Shown here piece by piece: positions 40,366 through 50,324 of a stretch of DNA of 64,000 nt. The notes below the pieces were generated by a model that saw only the letters and a program-made list of their open reading frames with translations, did not search any database and had not been told where the DNA came from. This DNA is from Notolepis coatsorum (lineage: Eukaryota > Chordata > Actinopteri > Aulopiformes > Paralepididae). Where the stretch lies: the NCBI GenBank assembly GCA_963971535.1, contig OZ020585.1:23392005-23456004 (forward strand). Direction: 5' to 3'. The position numbers and the translations under genes are program-made. Position 1 is the stretch's first letter. Each line of letters opens with the position of its first letter.

Positions 40366-41853
40366 TTCAAGTTTCAAGTTTCAAGTTTCTTTAATAGTTG
40401 TCATACAGAAGTACAGAATACTTTTATACAAAATGCTTCTTACTGTTGCGCTCCAGAGACTGTGCAAGACAAGATAAGTATGAAATAAAATAACATAGTA
40501 AATTAGAAGTAAAAAAAAATGAGGTCACAGTGTTCAGTTTAGACATATGTACAATGTTCGATGCAGAATAGACGTAGTTACCATACAATATACAATATAC
40601 AATACTGTGCAGTGTACTAATATACAATACTATATAGTGCAAGGCAGAAATGGAGAAATGGGACGAGGTGCAATTTAGGTACAATTCACAGTAGGTGTAC
40701 GAGTTGTAGTGCAAATCCTTTATCAATAAATATAAAGTGTAAGTGTGTTTGTGTGATCTAAAGTGTGGAGAGTGGGTGCTGCAGTGTGTTGTTTGTTTGA
40801 GTGAGTGTGTGCGTGTGGGTGTGTGTGCTGTGTGCATTTGATGTTTGTTGCATAGTGATTATTGTTCGTTTAGCAGCCTGATGGCCTGGGGATAGAAGCT
40901 TCTTCTGAGTCTTTCTGTGCTCGCCTTAAGACTCCGGTATCGCTTGCCTGACCGCAGCAGTTCAAAGAGGCAGTTGTTCGGGTGGCTCGAGTCCTTAATA
41001 ATTCTCTTAGCCTTCCCCTTGCACCGCTTGTTGTAAATGTTCTGGAGGGTGGGAAGCCCCCCTCCAATTGTGCGTTCGGCTGAACGTGTCACTCTTTGTA
41101 GTCTGCTACGGTCTTGTGCAGTGCTATTCCCAAACCAGGAGGTGATGTTGCCGGTCAGGATGCTCTCTATTGTACATGAGTAGAAGTTCCTAAGGATCTT
41201 CTGACTGACTTGGAACTTCCTTAGGCGCCTGAGGAAGTAGAGGCGTTGTCGTGCCTTCTTCACAACACTGTCAATGTGTGTGGTCCATGTCAAGTCCTCG
41301 GATATGTGGGCTCCGAGGTACTTGAAACTGTTCACTCTCTCAACCGGTGCCCCGTCGATGCTGAGGGGGCTGTAGTCCTTGACCCCCGACCTCCTGAAGT
41401 CCACAATCATCTCTTTTATTTTGCTGACGTTCAGGGAGAGGCAGTTCTCCTGACACCACTGTGACAGGTTCTCTACCTCTTCCAGGTAGGCCCTTTCATC
41501 GTTGGCAGAGATCAGGCCCACCACTACTGTGTCATCAGCAAATTTGATGATGGTGTTGTTGTTCCGCTGTGCTACGCAGTCATGTGTGTACAGGGAGTAG
41601 AGGAGGGGGCTCAGAACACAGCCCTGGGGGGCCCCTATGTTGAGCGTGATGGATGAGGAGGTGCAGTTGCCGGCTCTTACCACCTGGGGTCTGCCCGTCA
41701 GGAAGTCCAAGACCCACTGGCAGAGGTCATAGTTCAAGCCCAGGTCCCTGAGCTTGGCTATGAGTTTGGAGGGGACTATGGTATTGAATGCTGAGCTGTA
41801 GTCGATGAACAGCATTCTCACATAGTTCCCCTGCCTCTTGTCCAGGTGTGATG
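40366..41853 (-). mobile_element. Rex1 LINE, RT C-terminal half plus 3' UTR
   Basis: A minus-strand frame of 320 residues (stop near 40859) reads [13 protein letters not shown] (RT motif A), then [15 protein letters not shown] (motif B), [11 protein letters not shown] (motif C), KYLGAHI (motif E region) and the C-terminal RSAERTIGG to [10 protein letters not shown]. The YSSAFNT signature and overall order identify Rex1. The frame is open upstream to about 41853 ([10 protein letters not shown]), where the copy is 5'-truncated, so endonuclease and the RT fingers are absent. The 3' UTR (40366-40858) ends in (TTTCAAG)n-like repeats. The open frame suggests a young insertion, though it cannot move without its 5' part. 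Confidence 0.92.
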
Positions 41854-42289
41854 CTGGTAGTATGGATCAAGAAAGGTCAAGAAATGTTGGCGGAGCCGGG
41901 GCTCAGTCAACATGCCCATCAGGTGAAGGATTATAAGTAGCGTACAGGCTAGGCCTAGCTCTGCATTCACATTTGAACAGAAGCATAGTTTCTGCCTTCA
42001 GATATCATTACCTTATTAATTTCATGTTTTTATGCTATTATGTTATATTACTGGTTTCTCAGCCATATGGTAGATTCGTTCTGCCATATGTTTTACTTAA
42101 AAAACATTTGATCTTTTCCATACAGATGCCTTCTCTTGATTTAATAAAGGGGATCAAAATAATGTTTTCAAGCTGATTGATGCTTTGATGCTCTGATGCT
42201 TTTTTCCCCGATACTGCGGTATATTATGTTCCATCATGAATGCATGAAACGGGGGGGGGGGGGGGGGGGGGGTCGTTTCTGATTAATTG
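41854..42289. other. No gene seen
   Basis: AT-rich sequence with a 22-bp G run at 42251-42272. No feature supported. Confidence 0.35.
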
Positions 42290-42480
42290 GTTGTCAATAA
42301 CGGCATTCGTTAGTACAACAACATACGCTGATCAGGGCGATGGCTATGAAAACATGGCACAATCAAGCTGAAATTGACGTTAAATTGCTCTTACCTGTGG
42401 CAGGTGGGATTCCAAAAAGAATATTCCAATTATTTGCCATCTGGTAGATCGTATGTCCATTAGGCCCACGTCATTTTCCA
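42290..42480 (-). mobile_element. piggyBac-like MITE fragment
   Basis: Minus strand at 42390-42430 reads ATTGGAATATTCTTTTTGG, then TCCCACCTGCCACAG and GTAAGAG. This matches the block of the MITE at 21656 (ATTGGAATCATTCTTTTTG, a 15-nt segment, GTAAGG). Only a short stretch is alignable, and its ends are unknown. It abuts the 19-bp minisatellite. Confidence 0.5.
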
Positions 42481-43100
42481 AACAGTATCCATACTAACAA
42501 ACAGTATACATACTACCAAACAGTATCCATACTAACAAACAGTATACATACTACCAAACAGTATACATACTACCAAACAGTATCCATAATACCAAACAGT
42601 ATACATACTACCAAACAGTATCCATACTACCAAACAGTATACATACTACCAAACAGTATCCATACTACCAAACCGTATCCATACTACCAAACAGTATCCA
42701 TACTGCCAAACCGTATACATACTACCACACAGTATCCATAATACCAAACAGTATCCATACTACCAAATAGTATACATACTACCAAACAGTATCCATACTG
42801 CCAAACAGTATCCATACTGCCAAACCGTATCCATACTGCCAAACAGTATGCATACTGCCAAACAGTATCCATACTACCAAACCGTATCCATACTGCCAAA
42901 CCGTATCCATACTACCAAACAGTATCCATACTGCCAAACAGTATACATACTACCAAACAGTATGCATACTGCCAAACAGTATCCATACTACCAAACAGTA
43001 TCCATACTAACAAACAGTATACATACTACCAAACAGTATGCATACTGCCAAACAGTATCCATACTACCAAACAGTATGCATACTGCCAAACAGTATCCAT
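42481..43100. repeat. 19-bp minisatellite, about 32 copies (ends at 43786)
   Basis: Unit CAGTATCCATACTACCAAA with variants at three positions (CC/AC/GC before AT, TACC/TAAC/TGCC, and CAG/CCG). Early units alternate tcCat and taCat forms, giving a partial 38-bp higher order; later units favour TGCC. The array is cut by a hAT element at 43101 and ends after it (43767-43786). Because the variants avoid stops, long frames exist on both strands; they are not genes. Confidence 0.95.
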
Positions 43101-43225
43101 TAGGGGTGTGACGGTCACGGTTCGGTACAGGTTTTCGGTACAGTGGGGGAAAGTTTGGCTTTCCATGTTCCACTCAGGGGTGATGTAGTGTGCAGTAACT
43201 AATTGTACTTGTAGGGCTGTCAATA

Positions 43226-43412
43226 TTCTTCTTCTTCTTCTTCTTCTTCTTCTTCTTCTTCTTCTTCTTCTTCTTCTTCTTCTTCTTCTTCTTCTTCTTC
43301 TTCTTCTTCTTCTTCTTCTTTTTCTTCTTCTTCTTCTTCTTCTTCTTCTTCTTCTTCTTCTTCTTCTTCTTCTTCTTCTTCTTCTTCTTCTTCTTCTTCT
43401 TCTTCTTCTTCT
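43226..43412. repeat. (TTC)n microsatellite, about 62 copies
   Basis: A TTC/GAA run with a single TTT interruption near 43321. It abuts the LINE tail starting CTTTTTCTTTCGGC, so it probably grew from the LINE's A-rich end. Poly-Lys and poly-Arg frames on the minus strand are artefacts. Confidence 0.97.
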
Positions 43413-43413
43413 T

Positions 43414-43556
43414 TTTCTTTCGGCTTTTCCCGTCAGGGGTCGCCACAGCGGATCATCCGTTTCCATCTCTTTCTGTCATCTGCGTCGTCCTCCGTCACTC
43501 CCGCTGCCCGCATGTCCTCCTTCACAGTGTCCATAAACCTCCTCTTGGGCATTGTA
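43414..43556 (-). mobile_element. RTE-like LINE 3' tail, antisense
   Basis: The sequence TTTCGGCTTTTCCCGTCAGG and TCGCCACAGCGGATCATCCG matches 19505-19660 closely. The minus strand encodes the last METDDPLWRP or RKRMIRCGDP-type residues in different frames. It breaks off at CTCTTGGGC. Confidence 0.82.
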
Positions 43557-43786
43557 GGGCTGTCAATGAATATTCTATATTGAAATTAATAATCGACTTG
43601 TAAAGAAAAAATTTAATAATTATTATTATATTAGATTGTGAAAAGAACAGGTGGGCGGTCGCTAGTGGTTAACATACCGTTGTATTCGTTCGGTACACAG
43701 CCGTTCGGTACAGTACGGTACACACTGAAACGGTTCGGTACGGATACGTGTACCTTTACACCCCTAGTATCCATACTGCCAAAGTG

Positions 43787-45298
<1,512 letters not shown>

Positions 45299-45301
45299 TT
45301 A

Positions 45302-46112
45302 GGCCTTGTCCAGACAAAAACGATTTTGGTGTGGAGAGAGAGACAGAGACCGCGGCTCAAACTACCTGTGTTGTATTAAAGTAATTGATTGATGTTTAAC
45401 TTGTCCCTGTGTCATTTCGACTAGCAAACGTTTGTTGTCTGTATTTAACGTTACCTCAGGATACCACTGTCTATTCTATTGTATTTAGTTGGTTAGCTAT
45501 TTAGCTAATGTTGATAGCATTGAATAGCATCAACGCTAGCTGTCTGGCTACAGCTCAACACCAGCCATGGGGATACTATTTACTAAATTATGGAGGCTTT
45601 TTAATCGTCAAGGTAAGAGAGGATTTGTCATGATCAACTGAAGGCGTATGCTATGGAACAATTATGTGCTTGGCTACTACTTGGGTTTTCAGAAAAAGGC
45701 CAGCTATGTGACGCTAATCTCTAGCTAGTATCGTATATTGCATCCTCCCCTCTCTCCAGTGTGTGTGTGTGTGTGTGTTTGTGTCTGTCTCAGAACAGAT
45801 GTACTCAGCCGTTTTTCAGTCTAGTATTAGTATTGGTGTTGCAGCATGCTGCCACTCAACTTATGCACTCTGTACGATGCCATTGTTGTTGTGATGTGGG
45901 AGTTTGCACACGCGGGGTAAGGGAGAGGTGGGCTATCGCGTCAACGGTTCAGGAAAATACTTGTATCGCTTGTAAAGACGGCGACGCAAGGGGAGCGTTT
46001 TCAGAAAATAGCGTCTTCAGGCTGCCACAACGCAGTTCCGTGTGGATGAAAGGTGCATACGATCAAATACTTTGCCTGATACGACCGAAAACGGTTTTGT
46101 CTGGACATGGCC
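45302..46112. mobile_element. PIF/Harbinger-like element carrying an arl5a segment
   Basis: Ends GGCCTTGTCCAGACAAAAAC and, inverted, GGCCATGTCCAGACAAAACC. TTA flanks both sides (45299-45301 and 46113-46115), which fits the TWA preference of PIF/Harbinger. The right 200 bp is typical MITE sequence, rich in CGTTTTC/GAAAACG words. From about 45345 to 45735 the interior is instead a host-derived segment: 5' UTR, first coding exon and start of intron 1 of an arl5a-type gene, also present at 60330-60612. This is the structure of a Pack-type element. Alternative: the exon is native and the TIRs are coincidental or belong to two MITE ends. Confidence 0.7.
45567..45612 (+). CDS. arl5a: arl5a-type first coding exon (partial gene)
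   Basis: The ATG at 45567 sits in a good context (ACCAGCCATGG) and encodes MGILFTKLWRLFNRQ. The first base of the next codon (G) is followed by GTAAGAGAGG, a strong donor at 45613. This is the N-terminus of ARL5A, an ADP-ribosylation-factor-like GTPase of the trans-Golgi that helps recruit the GARP tether. The known vertebrate protein begins almost identically, and its first exon ends at the same point (phase 1, before the HKVIIVGLDNAGKTT G1-loop exon). Gly2 and the amphipathic helix, the membrane anchor, are present; the GTPase core is not in this window. The exon lies within a TIR-bounded element, so it is probably a captured copy, although a native exon with a very long first intron is possible. 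Confidence 0.75.
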
Positions 46113-46362
46113 TTAATGTGATTACAGCACCAAAAAAAATCCAAGTTTCAACTTCCAAGTTTATTTTGTCACATCCCTATCCCTTTCACAGTATCGGAAT
46201 TGAAATTAGTTCTGCCTAGAAGCAGTATCGACAACAAAGTAGCACAGAGAAGCTATAATAGGGTGACCATATTTTGATTTCCAAAAAAGAGGACATGCTG
46301 GCCCCAGCCTCGAGATACTTAATGATAGTTTGCACAATCGAAGCGGGCATGGCCACCTTCAT

Positions 46363-46805
46363 TATGCTTATAGCACATGCATAAGCCTGGTCTCTTTTGA
46401 AAGATAACATTCTGAAGTTACTAATGCAAAAAAGAAAAATCACTTTTAGTGCTAATGAAATAGATAGCATATAGGTCTGAACTTGAGTTGAATGTGAACT
46501 TGTGTACTAAAAATGTTCTGCAGTGGTTGCAATATCCCAAATTTAACCACATAACATGCGCCCAGAAAAGTGGCAATTTTCTTTTTACTTGAACTTGAGG
46601 ACTGCATATTTTTTTTGCAAAGCTTATCTTTATACTTTATGCTTATAGCACATGCATAAGCCTGGTCTCTTTTGAAAGATAACATTCTGAAGTTTCGTAC
46701 ACAATAAAGAAAAATCACTTTTAGTGCTAATGAGTAACATAGGGCTGAACATGAGTTGAACTTGTGTACTCACGTTTTTGTGTAGTATAGTTGCAATATT
46801 CCAAA
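46363..46805. repeat. Internal direct duplication, offset 275 bp
   Basis: 46363-46535 and 46638-46805 are similar. Both begin TATGCTTATAGCACATGCAT and continue with AAGAAAAATCACTTTTAGTG and a GAACTTGTGTACT block. The first 56 bp are identical. It lies in the left part of the hAT element. Confidence 0.88.
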
Positions 46806-46929
46806 ATAATATATATATTTTTTGTATAAGCTGGAAAACACCGCAAATCCATAGCCTGAAGGGACATGGGCCTGAAGGGACATTAACGTGTGTTGTCGGG
46901 CCTTACAAATACATTTGATTTTGATTTGA

Positions 46930-47362
46930 TTATCAATAAGGTAGGATATCTGGAACACACAAACACACTATTTTTTAAATCACATGCCATGAAACTCTGG
47001 GACCTGGCTGAATTTAAGACTGCACAAATCATGTTTAAAGCACGAAACAATTCACTCCCGGGTAACATCCAAAAATTCTGTTATAGAGAGAGTCTAACTT
47101 CAAGAAACAGGCTGTTCATTCAACAATGTATGTATATTTCAGTTTGTGGAGTGAATATGAGTTGCATAAGATAATAGAGTGTGAAGGTATACTGAATACT
47201 GTCTTATCTGTATGTCATGTATGTCATATGTTATGATGAATTGAAAATGGGGGACCCTGATGTAAACAAGATGAAAGTCTTTCTCTGGTCTGCATCCCCT
47301 TAACAATTGTGTGTATTGAGCCGTACTGTATTGTACCCATTCTGCAATCTGTTAATAATGTT

Positions 47363-47407
<45 letters not shown>

Positions 47408-47408
47408 G
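46930..47408 (+). mobile_element. LINE C-terminal coding end plus 3' tail
   Basis: The plus frame 46890-47174 contains KLWDLAEFKTAQIMFKARNN and SLPGNIQKF, the same C-terminal region as at 16640-17110 but a different copy. It leads into the multi-copy tail (47225-47408), with GAAAATGGGGGACCCTGATG and ending in (CAAT)n. This links the orphan tails across the window to an L2/CR1-group LINE. Confidence 0.8.
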
Positions 47409-47975
47409 GGGGTAGGAATACATACGTTTACACTTCATTCTATACTCCTGCTTGTTTGTTTTTTAATCTGTTTATTACTTGTTTTTTATTATTATTTATT
47501 TTCAATTTATGTTCGAATTAAATAAACGCATTCATTCAAGATATTGTGTGAGCAAAAGTATAGTTAATTTACTCCCTCGAGTCTGGCCCCGTGCGGATCT
47601 CGCAGCTGTGCCCGCACAGTGCAAAATACTCCAATTCAGCCATTGGCAATTCAGCCATTGGGTGGGTGGTGCTGCTGAGCGGCCCTCACAGCGCGGCTGT
47701 CAGCGCGCGGCCCTGAGAGCGCCGCTGGCTCTGCGGCTTTGCAGCTGGGTGATAATCTGGCGCGCCATGTAAAAAGTCGCACACCTGACATATCGGCATG
47801 TAACTCGAGAACCGAGGCACGGATTTTGGCGATTCAGATGGCATTCGAACGGCAACGTTCATTCAGCGCTTTAATTCGGTAATTTATATGTTTGGCGAAA
47901 AATGCTGTCCCGAGCCTTCAGATGCTCGCAAAGGGCCGTGAAACTGAAACTGAAACTGAAAAACAATGAAACCCC

Positions 47976-48187
47976 TGTAGTGATTGTTAATTGTACATAA
48001 TTCACCCACGGAACTATTGTTGGGAACAAGAGTTCCGCCCGAACATTATAGGAGGTGGCACTTCCTGCCACCACGGGTCAGTCGGCTGCACGCAACGTAG
48101 CAGTAGCATGTTGTATTTGTGTACCCAATAAATGCTGTTCGCTCTACCTCGAGCTACCGTCTCCGTCTCCCATCTCTCGGCACTACA
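47976..48187 (+). repeat. 5' LTR, 212 bp
   Basis: Starts TGTAGTG and ends CACTACA, a 7-bp perfect inverted terminus. Contains AATAAA at 48127-48132. I found no difference from the 3' LTR by eye. Confidence 0.93.
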
Positions 48188-48188
48188 C

Positions 48189-48203
48189 TGGTGACCCTGA
48201 CGT
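48189..48203 (+). other. Primer-binding site, tRNA-Trp type
   Basis: TGGTGACCCTGACGT begins one base after the LTR. It agrees at 14 of 15 positions with the complement of the tRNA-Trp 3' end (TGGTGACCCCGACGT expected). tRNA-Trp priming is characteristic of the CsRn1 group of Ty3/Gypsy elements. Confidence 0.8.
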
Positions 48204-48237
48204 TGGTCTCGCTGAAGTATCAGGGACCGAACCGAAC

Positions 48238-49986
48238 ATGGCAAACGATGCCGTTATTATTCGATTGCCGGAGTTTTGGGAGCATTCTGCGGCGGCGTGG
48301 TTCGCGCAAACAGAGGCGCAGTTCGCCCTACGAGGGGTTGACGATGACGCCGCGAGATATTACCACGTCGTCTCAAGCCTCGGGAGCACTACAGCGGCGA
48401 GGACGGTAGGCTTCATAACAGCTCCGCCTGCACGGAATAAATATGAGGCGTTTAAGACGCACCTGCTCAGAATATTCGAGTTGTCACAGTCAGAGCGGGC
48501 CCGACGCTTGCTGGCTATACGAGGCTTGGGGGACAGCAAGCCTTCGGAGCACATGGAGATGATGTTAAACCTGCTGGGTGCAGAACGGCCTGATTTCCTG
48601 TTTATCGAACTGTTTCTCAGGCACATGCCGCCACACGTGCAGACGGCACTTGCCAATACAGCGACTGCTGATCCCCGTGCTTTAGCAGAGGAGGCTGACC
48701 GCTTCTACCTGGCCACTCGACACTTTGCCCCAGGGCTAATAGCCTCGACATGCGGTTACACGCCGCAGGGGGGAGGGGCGAGGAAGATCAGGAGCAGCGC
48801 TGCCGCAGGCCTGTGTTATTACCACGCACGTTTCGGCGCGAGGGCGACAAGATGCCGTTCCCCTTGCACTTTCGGCATAACGCATAAACGCAGACACCTG
48901 CGCCCAGTAGCAGCGGTGAGCGCAGGTATGTCGAACCGGCTGCTTTTCATTAGAGACACACTCTCCGGTTGCAAATTCCTCTGCGACACCGGAGCTCAGA
49001 GGAGCGTCCTGCCGGCTACAATAGAGGACACCGCCGGCGATGATAGAGGTCCACGCCTGACGACCGCCAACGATACCCCTATCCGCACCTACGGTACAAG
49101 GACCGTGGAACTGTGTTTTGGGGGCCAGCGGTTCACGTGGGACTGCATCACGGCCGACATTTCGTTCCCACTGCTCGGGGCAGATTTCCTGGGTGCACAC
49201 GGTCTCCTCGTGGACATTAGACATGGCCGCCTAATAAACGCACAGACACGGGCTTCGTTGGCATGTGTCCGCGATGAGGCGACATACGGCGGCCTTCTTA
49301 CAGCTTTCACCGACCACGAACCCCTCACGTTTTCTGAGTCAAGGGTAGCGGAGCCATGGTCGGCACGACAAGAGCTCACGTACGATTCCGAGTGCGCCGC
49401 GAGACACGTCGCCGAGAAGCCCAAGGTCGTCATCGGAGCTGTACAGCCGGACCTCGACTACGTCGACAGGGGCTCGGAACAGGCCTCCGACCACGACATC
49501 CAGGCCCTCGGGACTGCAGATTCCAGTCTACGCCTGGAGGACGTCGCGATTGGTCACGCGGGTCCGACGCTGCTGAATGACCTATCCACCGGACACCCTA
49601 GCCCACAGGCCCCTGAGGACTGGCGAAGGCTCGCCTTTGAGGTGGGGTACAACCACCACAAGGTTGAACCCGCCCACGTGGACATTTCCCAGCCCTTAGA
49701 GCTGGCCCTCTCCCCCCGCCGAGGCCGTCCGCCGCTACCCCGGGACCCGCCAACGACGGAGCCGCCGTTGGCCTCGTCGACGTCTGTGCCCCCGGGTGTC
49801 GGGGAGGACACGGGCGCTTGCGCCGCCCCTACCTCCCCGCCCCTGGCTTTCCGCACTCACCGTGGCCGGTTCATGCCCCCGGGCGCCGTGGAGGGCGCAA
49901 TCGCTTGCACCGCGCCCCGGGTTGTCCGCTCACGCCGCGGCCGGGTCGTTGTCTCTCCCCGCCGTGGAGATTTTGACCATGGTTGA
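48238..49986 (+). CDS. Gag-protease polyprotein with deleted pol, 582 residues
   Basis: The ATG at 48238 is chosen as the first ATG after the primer site in the open frame; the frame is open upstream into the LTR without an ATG. Residues 1-165 are a Gag region (LPEFW near 11, WFAQTEAQF, then LFLRHMPPHVQTAL near 125). Residues 193-210 form a CHCC knuckle (C-x2-H-x9-C-x3-C), the unusual Gag motif of CsRn1-like elements. Residues 250-253 are DTGA, the catalytic aspartate of the protease, and LLGADFL (about 312) marks its C-terminal part. No RT motifs (YxDD) and no integrase zinc or DDE motifs follow. Residues 425-470 (SSLRLEDV... WRRLAFE) resemble the linker ahead of integrase. The end (RGRPP, RTHRGRF) is a Pro/Arg-rich pol tail. 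At least two in-frame deletions are inferred. The frame has no stops. Confidence 0.88.
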   Translation: MANDAVIIRLPEFWEHSAAAWFAQTEAQFALRGVDDDAARYYHVVSSLGSTTAARTVGFITAPPARNKYEAFKTHLLRIFELSQSERARRLLAIRGLGDSKPSEHMEMMLNLLGAERPDFLFIELFLRHMPPHVQTALANTATADPRALAEEADRFYLATRHFAPGLIASTCGYTPQGGGARKIRSSAAAGLCYYHARFGARATRCRSPCTFGITHKRRHLRPVAAVSAGMSNRLLFIRDTLSGCKFLCDTGAQRSVLPATIEDTAGDDRGPRLTTANDTPIRTYGTRTVELCFGGQRFTWDCITADISFPLLGADFLGAHGLLVDIRHGRLINAQTRASLACVRDEATYGGLLTAFTDHEPLTFSESRVAEPWSARQELTYDSECAARHVAEKPKVVIGAVQPDLDYVDRGSEQASDHDIQALGTADSSLRLEDVAIGHAGPTLLNDLSTGHPSPQAPEDWRRLAFEVGYNHHKVEPAHVDISQPLELALSPRRGRPPLPRDPPTTEPPLASSTSVPPGVGEDTGACAAPTSPPLAFRTHRGRFMPPGAVEGAIACTAPRVVRSRRGRVVVSPRRGDFDHG

Positions 49987-49989
49987 ATT

Positions 49990-50000
49990 CTGGGGGGGCT
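49990..50000 (+). other. Polypurine tract
   Basis: CTGGGGGGGCT immediately upstream of the 3' LTR, the expected place for the plus-strand primer. Confidence 0.7.
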
Positions 50001-50002
50001 TG

Positions 50003-50214
50003 TGTAGTGATTGTTAATTGTACATAATTCACCCACGGAACTATTGTTGGGAACAAGAGTTCCGCCCGAACATTATAGGAGGTGGCACTTCCTGCCACCA
50101 CGGGTCAGTCGGCTGCACGCAACGTAGCAGTAGCATGTTGTATTTGTGTACCCAATAAATGCTGTTCGCTCTACCTCGAGCTACCGTCTCCGTCTCCCAT
50201 CTCTCGGCACTACA
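50003..50214 (+). repeat. 3' LTR, 212 bp
   Basis: Identical by eye to 47976-48187, including the TGTAGTG/CACTACA ends and the AATAAA signal. Followed by CCCC, the target duplication. Confidence 0.93.
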
Positions 50215-50324
50215 CCCCGGACATTTCCATGAATTTATAAACCCCCCCCCCGGACGCCCCGGACAGGGCGTGAAAAGAGGACATGTCCGGGCAAAAGAGG
50301 ACGTTTGGTCACCCTAAGCTATAA

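Larger units (their letters stand above)
43101..43766. mobile_element. hAT-type MITE, 666 bp, inside the minisatellite
   Basis: Left end TAGGGGTGTGACGGTCACGG, right end the inverse of TAGGGGTGTAAAGGTACACG. The 8-bp duplication GTATCCAT (43093-43100 and 43767-43774) is a piece of the 19-bp unit. Same family as 27277-27909. The interior has been invaded by or expanded with a TTC tract and an RTE-like LINE tail. Confidence 0.88.
47976..50214 (+). mobile_element. Non-autonomous Ty3/Gypsy (CsRn1-like) retrotransposon, 2.24 kb
   Basis: Two 212-bp LTRs enclose 1,815 bp. After the 5' LTR lies a primer-binding site matching tRNA-Trp, a CsRn1-group hallmark. Before the 3' LTR lies a G-rich polypurine tract. 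A single ORF encodes Gag, a CHCC zinc-binding motif and an aspartic protease, then a pol-derived remainder without reverse transcriptase, RNase H or integrase core. CCCC flanks both sides (47972-47975 and 50215-50218). It is inserted in the 46259-50316 hAT element. The identical LTRs indicate very recent insertion, so the deleted form was presumably mobilised by an autonomous relative. Confidence 0.9.
46259..50316. mobile_element. hAT-type element, 4.06 kb including nested insertions
   Basis: Left end TAGGGTGACCATATTTTG and right end the inverse of TAGGGTGACCAAACGTCC share an 11-bp TIR. A perfect 8-bp duplication AGCTATAA is at 46251-46258 and 50317-50324. Both ends contain AAGAGGACA-type words. 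The 2.2-kb LTR retrotransposon and a LINE tail are nested inside. No hAT transposase is recognised in the remaining interior. A GC-rich block at 47560-47800 is unexplained. Confidence 0.9.

Noticed and set aside
40859..41821. Rex1 frame as a host gene
   Set aside because: RT motifs A, B and C and the LINE 3' UTR identify a retrotransposon.
42684..43173. Repetitive frames over the 19-bp array as a repeat protein or CRISPR array
   Set aside because: Tandem units are contiguous with no spacers, the context is eukaryotic, and open frames arise because the unit lacks stops.
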